From Labilithrix sp. (lineage in GTDB: Bacteria > Myxococcota_A > Polyangia > Polyangiales > Polyangiaceae): a DNA stretch of 54,083 nt. Position numbers and translations under genes: made by a program. Positions 1 through 9,281 of this stretch are shown in pieces (the stretch's first letter is position 1; each line of letters opens with the position of its first letter). The notes beneath the pieces were generated by a model. The model did no database searches. It was given only the letters and a program-made list of their open reading frames with translations, and was not told the DNA's origin. The stretch is from the NCBI GenBank assembly GCA_019637195.1, contig JAHBWA010000054.1:1-54083 (forward strand), in the 5' to 3' direction.

Positions 1-1695
1 GTGCGTGTCCTCCGCCATCGCCCGCGCGTACACGCTCGGGGTCGACAGGCGCGAGAAGAACGAGGCGAGCAGGCGCGCGGCCTGCTCGGGATCCGCCGCG
101 TCGGAGAGCGCCTCGAGCAGCGTCGCCGCGAGGACCGGGTGTTTGTCCCGCGTGCTCGCTCCCAGCGGAAAGTCGGGCCGCCGCGCGAGCGCGAGCAGGT
201 GGCGCGCGAGATCGGCCGAGGCGCTCGACACGAGCTCGAGCCCGCCCGCGCCCTCGGTGATCGCCGTCAGCACGATCATCTCCTCGCCCGACTCGATCGC
301 CGTGAGCAGGAGCTCGAAGCGCGCGGCCCCCGCGCGCTCGCGGCCCCAGGAGCCGTCCTTCGTCAGCGACGCGAGGCGCTGAGCGACGCGGCGGCGGGTC
401 TTCTCGACCTCGCGCTCGAGCTCGTGGCCGGACGCGTGGCCGAGCGAGCGCGCGACGGTCTCGAGCATCTCGCCGCGCGGCAGCTGGTGGGTCTGGATCC
501 CGGTCGCGAACTGCACGCGGTGCTCGAGCCGGCGGAGCGTGAGGTACGCCGCCTCGACCTCGCGGCTCTCGCGATCCGTCACGAGCCCGCGCGAGCGCAG
601 CCGCCGCAGCGCCTCGAGCGTGTTGGTGTCGCGGAGGCTCGGTTCGCGTCCTCCCCAGACGAGCTGGAGCGACTGGACGAAGAACTCGGCCTCGCGGATG
701 CCGCCGGTGCCGAGCTTCAGGTCGCGCTCGGGATCCTCCGACAGCTCGAGCCGGGCGCGCTGGACGAGCTGGGCCATCTCGCGGGCGATCCGCGGATCGA
801 TCGCCTTGCGCCAGACGAACGGCGCGAGCGCCGCGATGACGCGCGCGCCGAAGCCCGGATGGCCCGCGACGGGGCGCGCCCGGACCAGCGCGGCGCGCTC
901 CCAGGTGCGCCCCCAGGTCTCGTAGTAGCGCTCGGCGGCGGCGAGCGCGTTGACGAGCGGTCCACGCGAGCCCTCGGGCCGAAGGCGGAGATCGACGCGC
1001 CAGCACATGCCCTCGTCGGTGACGTCCTCGAGCGTGGCCGTGAAGCGCTGCGTGATCCGCGCGAAGTGCTCGTGCAAGGACTGCTCGACGGCGACGCCGT
1101 CCTTGACGACCTCGCCCTCGTCGGTCTCGTAGAACGGCAGGAGATCGACGTCGCTCCCGCAGTTGAGCTCGCGCCCGCCGAGCTTGCCCATCCCGAGCAC
1201 GGTGAACGCGCAGCGCTCACCCGTCGACGTCATCGGCGCGCCGAACCGCTCCTCCGCCCAGCGCTGCGCCTCGGCGAGGGCGATCTCGATGCACACCTGC
1301 GCCAGGTCGGAGAGCTCGCGCGCGGTGACGTCGACGTCGCCGGCCTCGCGCGCGCGGAGCTCGCGGGCGGCGACGCGCAGCCGCTCGCGCTGCGCGAAGA
1401 GCCGGAGGCCTCGCCGGACGGCCTCGTGATCGCCGAGGTCGTCGACGAAGCTCGCGGCGAGCCTCCGGTACGCGCGGAGATCCTTCGCGATGCGGAGCCG
1501 CCCCTTGCCGATCGCGATGACGTCCTCGGGCCGGTGCAAGACCTGCGCGCGCAGGCCCGGGTACGCGGTCAACAGGGCGGCGGCGAGCTCGACCGTCGCG
1601 TCGTCGACCGCGAGCCCGCGCGTTCGCGCCACCTCGGCCCAGGCGCTCGCGACGCCTCCGCTCTCGCCTTGGCCGGACGTGGGCGCGCGCTTCAT
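1..1695 (-). CDS. glnE: Bifunctional glutamine synthetase adenylyltransferase / adenylyl-removing enzyme, 5' part
   Basis: GlnE adds AMP to and removes AMP from glutamine synthetase in response to nitrogen status, in the cytoplasm. The visible 565 residues start at ATG 1695 (MKRAPTSGQG) and run off the left edge, so the stop and the C-terminal adenylyltransferase half are missing; the family is normally about 900-1000 residues. The nucleotidyltransferase motif GMGKLGGRELNCGSDVDLL lies near residues 165-185, with the two Asp of the D-x-D pair present, followed by the typical DLRLRPEG block. This is the N-terminal, de-adenylylating half. It is 18 bases downstream of the lipoprotein gene at 1714-2748 and probably cotranscribed with it. 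Family assignment is firm. Confidence 0.93.
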   Translation of the reverse strand, partial: MKRAPTSGQGESGGVASAWAEVARTRGLAVDDATVELAAALLTAYPGLRAQVLHRPEDVIAIGKGRLRIAKDLRAYRRLAASFVDDLGDHEAVRRGLRLFAQRERLRVAARELRAREAGDVDVTARELSDLAQVCIEIALAEAQRWAEERFGAPMTSTGERCAFTVLGMGKLGGRELNCGSDVDLLPFYETDEGEVVKDGVAVEQSLHEHFARITQRFTATLEDVTDEGMCWRVDLRLRPEGSRGPLVNALAAAERYYETWGRTWERAALVRARPVAGHPGFGARVIAALAPFVWRKAIDPRIAREMAQLVQRARLELSEDPERDLKLGTGGIREAEFFVQSLQLVWGGREPSLRDTNTLEALRRLRSRGLVTDRESREVEAAYLTLRRLEHRVQFATGIQTHQLPRGEMLETVARSLGHASGHELEREVEKTRRRVAQRLASLTKDGSWGRERAGAARFELLLTAIESGEEMIVLTAITEGAGGLELVSSASADLARHLLALARRPDFPLGASTRDKHPVLAATLLEALSDAADPEQAARLLASFFSRLSTPSVYARAMAEDTH

Positions 1696-1713
1696 CGAGG
1701 GGCCGATGTTAGC

Positions 1714-2748
1714 TCACCGGTCGTCGCCGGCCGCGCCAGAGATCGGAGGACGCGCGTCCTCGAGGACGTCGCCCGTGTCGGCGTCGACGACCCAGCGGAA
1801 GAAGTAGAGCTGCGGCGCCGCGCCGAGCGATCCAGGATCGAGGTCGTCCTCGCGGGGCGCCGCGGGCTTCGCGATCTCGACGAAGTACGCGAGCCGGTAG
1901 GCGAGCCACGCGAGCTGGGGTCCGGTCGAGGCGTGGACGACGAGCTGCATGTGCGTCACGTCCTCCGCGCGGACCTCGCCGAGCGGGATGCGCCGGAGCT
2001 CGCGGACGTCACGCGCGAAGGCGCCGGGCGTGCTCGCGTCCAGCGCGAACACTCGCCGACCGAGCAGCTTGCCGAGGACGCGCGGATCGTCCTCCGCGAG
2101 CGCCGGCCGCGTATCGATGGTGAGGTGCGGGTGGATGCGCGAGAGGTTGACGAACGAGCTCACCTCCCCGTCGTCGTCGACCAGCACCTCGACGTCCGCG
2201 ACGTTGTCGAGCTCCTGGAAGCCTTCGTAGCCCTTGCTCGAGAAGGGCGCGTCGAAGCGGACGGCCCACGTCGCGCGCGGCAGGGCGTGATCGCTCGGCT
2301 GCACCGCGCGGACGCGCTCGGCGAGCGCGGGCACGACGTGGCGCGGCAGGCCGAGGAGCTCGGCGTTGTGCTTCACGAAGGCGCGAGCGCGCTCGGCGGC
2401 CTCGGCCTGGACGATCGGAGCGCCGTCGCGCGGGAGGCGAACAGCCGCCTCGCGGCGGGCCCGGCGGAGGAACCCGGCGAAGGGATCGACGACCGTGATG
2501 CTCACGTCGAGCGCGTCCTCGTTCACGGTCCAGCGGGAGCCGGGCGGCGACGGGTTCGTCTCGCGGAGGCGCTCGACGAGCGCGCGCCGCTCGGGAGAGG
2601 TCATCGCGCGGACCGTCTGGAAGTGCCGCGGCGCCGCCGCCACGACGGCGGGCTGCGCCCCGCCGGAGGCCCCACCGCACCCGAGCGCGGTCATCGCGAG
2701 CGCCGCGGCGCACGCGCGGACGAAGACGCTCAGACGCTCGGGCCCCAC
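1714..2748 (-). CDS. Lipoprotein resembling a stand-alone FTP/PepSY propeptide domain
   Basis: About 344 residues. No ATG lies at a sensible place; GTG 2748 gives a signal peptide of about 24 residues ending in ...MTALGC, a loose lipobox, so an exported lipoprotein is inferred. The body has features of the FTP and PepSY propeptides of thermolysin-like metalloproteases: an AFVKHNAELLGL-type segment, a VDDDGEVSSF strand, and near the end FFRWVVDADTGDVLEDA, which resembles the PepSY ending. No protease domain follows, so it could be a free-standing inhibitor or chaperone. It overlaps the end of the upstream CPBP gene by 19 bases and is followed 18 bases later by glnE. Lipoprotein call fairly sure; domain call moderate. 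Confidence 0.72.
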   Translation of the reverse strand: MGPERLSVFVRACAAALAMTALGCGGASGGAQPAVVAAAPRHFQTVRAMTSPERRALVERLRETNPSPPGSRWTVNEDALDVSITVVDPFAGFLRRARREAAVRLPRDGAPIVQAEAAERARAFVKHNAELLGLPRHVVPALAERVRAVQPSDHALPRATWAVRFDAPFSSKGYEGFQELDNVADVEVLVDDDGEVSSFVNLSRIHPHLTIDTRPALAEDDPRVLGKLLGRRVFALDASTPGAFARDVRELRRIPLGEVRAEDVTHMQLVVHASTGPQLAWLAYRLAYFVEIAKPAAPREDDLDPGSLGAAPQLYFFRWVVDADTGDVLEDARPPISGAAGDDR

Positions 2749-3416
2749 AGCCTGAACATCATGATCACGGTCCAGTCGAAGAGCACGTGAGAGAAGACGC
2801 CGGGGAGCAGCCGCCCGAAGCCGCGGGCCATGCCCCCCCAGACGAGACCGCAGCCGAGGGCGGCGAGGACGATGACGGGGTTCGCGCCGGCGACGGGATC
2901 GCGCAGCGCCCAGATCGTCGGCGCGTGGGCGACGGCGTAGAGGACGGCGGCCCAGACCCACGCGCGGCGCGAGCCGATCAGCTCCTCGAGGAGCGAGACG
3001 ACGAGGCCGCGCCAGAGGAGCTCCTCCGCGATCGCCATCACGATGATCGCGACGACCACCATGCCGACGCTCTTGCGGAGCACCGTCGGATCCCCGATCT
3101 GCAGGTAGAGGCGCGCGAGCCAGCTCGCGCGGATCGACTCGGGCGGAGCCACGGTCTTGGTGAAGGCGTAGGCCGCGCCGAAGAGCACGACGGCGGCGGC
3201 GAAGCCTCGGCTGAAGTCGCCGCTCTTCACGGAGATCCAGCTCTTCAGCACGCCGTCGTGCCGCGCGCGGAGCACCCCCAGGATCGCGAGCGCGACCGTC
3301 GGCACGGCCATCACGAGGAAGAAGGCCGAGGTGCCGGCGCGCGAGAGCTCGAACGCGAAGTGCGAGGCAGCGGCGATCGTGAGGACGATTCCGGCGAGGT
3401 AAGCGGCGTTTCGCAC
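2730..3416 (-). CDS. CPBP-family intramembrane glutamic endopeptidase (CAAX/Abi type)
   Basis: A 228-residue polytopic membrane protein starting at GTG 3416. The family's glutamic-protease motif EExxxR is present as EELLWRG (E131, E132, R136), with the expected second and third motifs: H164 in VAHAP and H210 in FSHVLFDW. At least six hydrophobic segments flank these, so the active site is inside the membrane. Members process prenylated or membrane peptides or serve in bacteriocin immunity; the substrate here is unknown. Its 3' end overlaps the start of the next lipoprotein gene, suggesting translational coupling and a shared transcript with glnE. Confidence 0.9.
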   Translation of the reverse strand: MRNAAYLAGIVLTIAAASHFAFELSRAGTSAFFLVMAVPTVALAILGVLRARHDGVLKSWISVKSGDFSRGFAAAVVLFGAAYAFTKTVAPPESIRASWLARLYLQIGDPTVLRKSVGMVVVAIIVMAIAEELLWRGLVVSLLEELIGSRRAWVWAAVLYAVAHAPTIWALRDPVAGANPVIVLAALGCGLVWGGMARGFGRLLPGVFSHVLFDWTVIMMFRLWGPSV

Positions 3417-3428
3417 GACGCGGGCCTT

Positions 3429-4226
3429 CTAACACGGCGCGAGGAGCGCGTCGCGAGGGGCGAGCGCGGATCGCGACGCGCCGGATGAGGTGACCGCGTC
3501 CGCCGACGCGCGCCGGCTCAGGCGGCTCCGATCCGTGAACGCGTGCTGGACGGTTCGACCAGCCTTCGCCCGGAACGGGGGTTGCCCGAGCGCACTCTGC
3601 ACCGTCGCGGTCCTCAGGGTCACCGGAGCGGGTCGAGCGGCGTCGTGACGAGCGTTCGATGCGCCATTCCCCCTGGGTAGGGTGTAGCAGGCGGAATAAG
3701 CCCAGCCCCACAAGGTCGCCGTGAACGGGCCGTCGCTCTTCATACGCTGGAGACCGCTCTGACAGGTCTTGTCTCCGAACGTTTGCCCAGGGCCCTTCCC
3801 CCACGAGAGGTCGACGCGGGTGAACTCGTACTCACCCCGCGTTCCGACGGTTTGGAAGTCGGTCAGGTTGCCCGCGCACTCGAGCCAGACGTCCTTGAAC
3901 GTCCCGTGGCTCTTGGCTCTCACGATGACGAGCGACGTCTCGTCGTACGTCGGGTCGGCGTAGAAGCTATGGGCATTCAGATACTGGCCGGCGGGAACGA
4001 CGTTGACGAACTCTGGATCGCCCCAACCGAGCGTCTGCGCCGAGCCGTGATAGCCGCCAGCCGTACCGGTCATATACGCGGCGAGATAGATCGGGTGGTC
4101 GGCGTCCTGCGTGCGCACGAGCTCGGCGGACGCCTGCCTCGGAACGACGAGCGCGCCGACGCCGACGACCGCGAACAGGACGCGCATCGGCAACGTTCGT
4201 GGAGCGGTCGACCACACGCGGCGCAT
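3429..4226 (-). CDS. Truncated IgGFc-binding-type secreted protein with a frameshifted 3' end
   Basis: From ATG 4226 (a second ATG at 4187 is also possible) the product has a signal peptide ending near ...PRQASA and then about 150 residues matching the C-terminal third of the 580-residue IgGFc-binding-type lipoprotein at 6247-7989: QDADHPIYLAAYMTG, GDPEFVNVVPAGQYLNA, FTATLWGW. The N-terminal two thirds of the family are absent. Near the end the homology moves to another frame: after the GGG run at 3680-3682 the alternative frame reads YPGGMAHRTLVTTPLDPLR and stops at 3620-3622, just where the paralogue stops. The in-frame tail (3429 to about 3680) is therefore probably not native. It is either a decayed copy or a one-base sequencing insertion. 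Confidence 0.7.
   Translation of the reverse strand: MRRVWSTAPRTLPMRVLFAVVGVGALVVPRQASAELVRTQDADHPIYLAAYMTGTAGGYHGSAQTLGWGDPEFVNVVPAGQYLNAHSFYADPTYDETSLVIVRAKSHGTFKDVWLECAGNLTDFQTVGTRGEYEFTRVDLSWGKGPGQTFGDKTCQSGLQRMKSDGPFTATLWGWAYSACYTLPRGNGASNARHDAARPAPVTLRTATVQSALGQPPFRAKAGRTVQHAFTDRSRLSRRASADAVTSSGASRSALAPRDALLAPC
3522..3544. repeat. 23-base exact copy of a segment of the beta-barrel gene
   Basis: These 23 bases are identical to 15589-15611, inside the broken beta-barrel gene. On the minus strand they read AFTDRSR, followed there by GAYLEGG but here by unrelated residues. An exact match of this length is unlikely by chance in 54 kb, so this is probably a scrap of a second barrel gene lying just downstream of the truncated IgGFc paralogue. 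Confidence 0.5.
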
Positions 4227-4538
4227 GGAACGACTCAACTTAGCTCACGACGTCCCTCCGCTCGTGAGCGAAGGTGGAGGCCGGGCTTCGTTCGAGCTCG
4301 CCGAACGGGCGGCGCGCGACGCCCGCTCAGCTCTATCGCGGTCGCCCCGCGTCCCACGGTCGAACCGTGTCGGGCCCACGAACGACGGGCGAAGCGGACG
4401 CATGCGGTTCGCGCCGCGGCGGCGCGGCATTCGCGCTTTGGCGTCGCGCTACGTGACTGGCTCAGCTCGACAGCGAGCATGACGCGCCGACCGGTGCCCG
4501 CCGCTACGCTCGCGCTGCTCGCACCGAGAGCGTGAGCC
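4227..4538. other. Intergenic region with a small hairpin in the 5' leader
   Basis: No convincing gene in these 312 bases. The arms 4243-4250 (gctcacga) and 4262-4269 (tcgtgagc) are perfectly complementary with an 11-base loop, 17-43 bases upstream of the truncated IgGFc start. It could be an operator or a leader hairpin; no clear -10/-35 pair is seen. Confidence 0.35.
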
Positions 4539-5939
<1,401 letters not shown>

Positions 5940-6246
5940 CTTGGTTTTCCTTCGCGCAGACACGCTCGGCGCAGTGACGTCAACCCGCAAGAAGACCGCA
6001 ACCGGGCCGCGAGGTCAACGTCGTGACTTGGCAAGCGAGTGCGAGCCAGGGCCGGCGGCCTCCTCACCCACGACGCACGAGTGGAGGCGCGCGCGCGCTC
6101 CGACGCATTGGCGAAGGGGACCGCCCGCGGGAGCCGAGCGCGGAGGACCGGGCGTCGACCTCCGGCCACGAGCAGCCCGAGCGCGGAGTGCAGCCGCGGC
6201 GACGTCGCGGTGGTGAAGGACGAGTCGACCGCCGACGTCGCGGTCC
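5940..6246. other. Intergenic region between the lipoprotein chain and the glycine-rich gene
   Basis: No gene is supported in these 307 bases. Apart from the ribosome binding site at 5948-5952, no convincing terminator or promoter can be pointed to. Open frames here are shadows with Arg/Ser-rich content. Confidence 0.4.
5948..5952 (-). promoter_or_regulatory. Ribosome binding site that fixes the GTG 5939 start
   Basis: On the minus strand AAGGA lies 8 bases before GTG 5939. It decides this start over TTG 5990, which would add a hydrophilic extension before the signal peptide. Confidence 0.6.
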
Positions 6247-7989
6247 TCAGCGGACGTCGAGAGGCACCGAGACGAGCTTCCGCTGGGCCATTCCGCCGGG
6301 GTACGCGTAGCTCGCCCACGGGCCCCAGCCCCAGAGCGTCGCCGCGAAAGGCCCCTTGCTCGTCAGGCGCTGCCGTCCGCGCGTGCAGGTGCCGCCGGGG
6401 AACGACTCGCCCGGACCGCCGCTCCTCGAGAGATCGACGCGCCGGTACTCGAACTTTCCCCCTTCGCCGATGGGCGTCCAGTCTCCGACCGCCCCTCCCG
6501 CGCAGTCGAGCCAGACGTCTTCGAACCCCGCTGCGGTCCGCTCCCTCACGAGCACGAGCGATGTCTCGGGGTAGGTCGGATCGGCGAGGAACGTGTACGC
6601 GTTCAAGTACTGCCCGGCGGGAACGACGTTCACGAACTCCGGATCACCCGGTCCCGAGCTCGAGACGTTGTCGCCGCCCGTCATGTACGACGCGAGGTAG
6701 AAGGCGTGATCGGCGTCCTGGCTTCGCACGACGAACGGAGAGCCGGTCCAGAACGTCACGACGTCGCCGGCGTTCATCCGGGAGGGCGCGCCGGGTGGAG
6801 GCGCGGGGTCGTAGGTGAGCACGGTGTCGGCGACGGCGGCGACGATCCGATACGGCACCGACTCGGTGTCGCTCGCGCGACCGCGATAGCGGACCGCGAC
6901 GTACTCGCTCCCCCACTGTTCGAAGGACGGTATCTGCTGCTGGGCCGCGTCGCAGTACCCGACGTTCGACGGGATGAACATGCACTCGTGTCCACCGAAG
7001 AGCGAGATCGGCTTGTTCGCTTCGACCTTGCTCCCCGAGAGCTCTTCGGGTTGTGCGAGCTGCAAGAGCTCGCCCTTGCCGAGCCGGTAGGTCACGCGAG
7101 CGCCCTTCGCGCCTCCGATCACGCCGTCGCCGTCCTGGAGGTCCACGGTCGGGATGATGTCCACCTCGGTATCGTCCTCGGCCGCAACGATCTGGAGGGT
7201 CGGAACGCCTCCCTCCGCGCTCGAGATCATCCGCTGCCACGCCTGGACGACGACGTGCTGCGTTCCCCATCCGGGCACCGGCAAGAGGAGCGTCGAGGAC
7301 GGGATGAAGCTCTCCGCGCCTCCGTACGGATAGACCGACGAGGCGCTCACCGGCGCGCTCGTCGTGAGTCGGAACGAGGCGCCGCGTCCGGTCCGGAGGG
7401 GGGTCGGCCACGTGTCGAGCGCCGGCGGGACGGGACAGGCGATGTGGTCTTGCTGCGGGGATTGCCGCGGTCCGTGGGCGACGAAGACGATGACCGCTTC
7501 GCCCGGAGGGATCGGCCCCGAGACCTTCTCGAGCGCTGCACCCGACGTCGTCCGATAGATCGCGTCCGAGACGTCGATCGCCTGATCGCCTCGATGGATC
7601 GTGACGTCGACCGGGGTGGACGAGGAGTTGACGAGGTAGGCGGCGTAGCAGCTCCCCGACGCCGCGCGCCGGACGGACGGCGGCTGGAGGTAGAACTCGC
7701 ATCCGAGGGAGCTCTTCGCCAGGGCGGTGGCCCGACACGGCTCGACGCACGCGCCGTCGCCGCACGCGAGCTGGTCGGGGCAGGTCTCGACGACCTCTCC
7801 GTCGCACGAGCGCACGACCGATCGAAAGTCGACCGAGCACTGCAGGAGACAGCTCTCCTCCGGCGGGCCCGCCTCGTTGGAAGGGAAGTAGAGTGGCTCC
7901 GGCGGGACGCCGTCACCACCCTTCGCGCACGCCCCGACCATCGCCGATCCGACGACCGCGACGACGATCACGGCATGCGAGGACTTCAT
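6247..7989 (-). CDS. IgGFc-binding-type lipoprotein, last gene of the five-gene chain
   Basis: A 580-residue protein with a lipoprotein signal peptide (MKSSHAVIVVAVVGSAMVGAC, lipobox VGAC), then a short Cys-rich segment (residues about 45-85) and a long beta-rich domain typical of the IgGFc-binding N-terminal family common in myxobacteria: VYPYGGAE, GTQHVVVQAW, TLQIVAAEDDTEVDI, PISLFGGHECMFIPS and FVVRSQDADHAFYLASYMTG. The family name comes from a human mucus protein; the bacterial function is probably adhesion or surface binding (inference). ATG 7989 overlaps the upstream stop as ATGA, indicating coupled translation. A shortened paralogue lies at 3429-4226. Confidence 0.88.
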   Translation of the reverse strand: MKSSHAVIVVAVVGSAMVGACAKGGDGVPPEPLYFPSNEAGPPEESCLLQCSVDFRSVVRSCDGEVVETCPDQLACGDGACVEPCRATALAKSSLGCEFYLQPPSVRRAASGSCYAAYLVNSSSTPVDVTIHRGDQAIDVSDAIYRTTSGAALEKVSGPIPPGEAVIVFVAHGPRQSPQQDHIACPVPPALDTWPTPLRTGRGASFRLTTSAPVSASSVYPYGGAESFIPSSTLLLPVPGWGTQHVVVQAWQRMISSAEGGVPTLQIVAAEDDTEVDIIPTVDLQDGDGVIGGAKGARVTYRLGKGELLQLAQPEELSGSKVEANKPISLFGGHECMFIPSNVGYCDAAQQQIPSFEQWGSEYVAVRYRGRASDTESVPYRIVAAVADTVLTYDPAPPPGAPSRMNAGDVVTFWTGSPFVVRSQDADHAFYLASYMTGGDNVSSSGPGDPEFVNVVPAGQYLNAYTFLADPTYPETSLVLVRERTAAGFEDVWLDCAGGAVGDWTPIGEGGKFEYRRVDLSRSGGPGESFPGGTCTRGRQRLTSKGPFAATLWGWGPWASYAYPGGMAQRKLVSVPLDVR

Positions 7990-9281
7990 GGGAGCGACAC
8001 CGGAGCAGGCGTCGGGTCGAACATTCCGAGCTCACCGCGACCGAGGGCGCCCTCGTCGTTCGCTCCCCAGCACTCGACGCGCCCGCTCTGGAGCAGGGCG
8101 CAGGTCGCGGTTGGCGTCGCCCTGACGAGGACCGCCGGACCGCTGAGCCCCTTCACCTTGACCGGGTGGAGGGCGAAGCTCCGCGTCCCGTCACCGGCCT
8201 GCCCGACGTCGTTGGCGCCCCAGCAATACACGTCTCCGCTTCGGCCGACCGCGCAGCCGCGCAGCCGCTCCGTGTCCGTGAACCTCTCGGCGAGCGAGGC
8301 CTGCGCGACGAGCTCCGGGATCCCTCCAATCGGCACCGGCGTCGGCTGGGTCGGGAGCTGCTCATGGTAGTGATTCGGCTGGCCCCAGCAGTAGAGGCGA
8401 CCCGCCGAGACGGCGCACACGTCGCCGCCTGCAGCGTCGATGTTCGTCACCTCGGGGAGCGCGATCGGTCGCGGCTCCGGATCGATCGGGAGCGATGACG
8501 CACGTCCGAGCGCCGTCCACGATCCCCAGCTCAGCGCGACGCCGTCGGCCCGCAAGGCGAAGGCCGACGATCCGACGGCGACGTCGACCACCTCCGCTCC
8601 GGACGCCGCGGGGAGCGGGACGAACTCGGGCTCCCTCGCCCCGAAGCCGCCGGTCGCGCCGTTGGGCAGGAGGCCCCAGGAGACGAGGACGCCCGAGCAG
8701 AGGACGCGCCCGTCGGTGAGCACCCCGCAGAGCCGCCGGGCGTTCGAGAAGATCCGCTTGGTCGGAGGGAAGGGCAGGACGACCGGGCGCGTCGAGTGCC
8801 ACTCCTCGACCTCCTGCAGGAAGTCTCCCCAGCCCCAGCAGCGGACGCTGCCGTCCGTGTGGACCGCGCAGGTCCGGCCGAGGCTGCTCGCGCCCTCGAC
8901 GCCCTCGACCAGCATCGGCTGGCCGCTCGGCGCCGTTCCGGCGTCGTCGCCTCGTCCGAGCTGACCGACGGTGTTGCGGCCCCAGCACGCCACTCCCCCG
9001 GGATCGACCAGCGCGCAGAACGCGCCGCTCGACTCCGAGAGATCGCGGGCGCACGGTCCGGCCTCGCACTCGACCTTCCGCGGGACGAACGGCTGCGCGT
9101 CGGAGGCACCTCCGTCGACGGAGGCTTCGGGGAGCGCGTCGGGGACGCCGGCTTCGTCCGGAATCGACGCGTCCGGCTCCTCCTCGCCGGTCGATTGGGT
9201 GACCGTCGCGCAGCTCGCCGCGGCGAGGGCGCTCGCCAGGACGGCGAGCACTCGCTCAAGGCTTCGTCTTGTGAACCGCAT
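7986..9281 (-). CDS. RCC1-repeat lipoprotein
   Basis: About 431 residues from ATG 9281, chosen because GGAGG sits 5 bases upstream and the product then starts with a classic lipoprotein signal (MRFTRRSLERVL...AAASC). After an Asp/Pro linker it contains regulator-of-chromosome-condensation-type repeats, recognised by CALxxxGxVxCWGxNxxGQLG units: CALVDPGGVACWGRNTVGQLG, CAVHTDGSVRCWGWG, CAVGRSGDVYCWGANDVGQAG, CALLQSGRVECWGANDEGALG. These build a seven-bladed-type beta-propeller, expected on the outer surface as a binding module. It overlaps the upstream gene by 26 bases and the next gene by ATGA. Confidence 0.9.
   Translation of the reverse strand: MRFTRRSLERVLAVLASALAAASCATVTQSTGEEEPDASIPDEAGVPDALPEASVDGGASDAQPFVPRKVECEAGPCARDLSESSGAFCALVDPGGVACWGRNTVGQLGRGDDAGTAPSGQPMLVEGVEGASSLGRTCAVHTDGSVRCWGWGDFLQEVEEWHSTRPVVLPFPPTKRIFSNARRLCGVLTDGRVLCSGVLVSWGLLPNGATGGFGAREPEFVPLPAASGAEVVDVAVGSSAFALRADGVALSWGSWTALGRASSLPIDPEPRPIALPEVTNIDAAGGDVCAVSAGRLYCWGQPNHYHEQLPTQPTPVPIGGIPELVAQASLAERFTDTERLRGCAVGRSGDVYCWGANDVGQAGDGTRSFALHPVKVKGLSGPAVLVRATPTATCALLQSGRVECWGANDEGALGRGELGMFDPTPAPVSLP

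Noticed and set aside
1..2790. A 929-residue open frame on the plus strand
   Set aside because: It is antisense to glnE and the FTP-like lipoprotein, has Arg/Glu/Asp-dominated composition without motifs, and arises because GC-rich codon use leaves few stops on the opposite strand.
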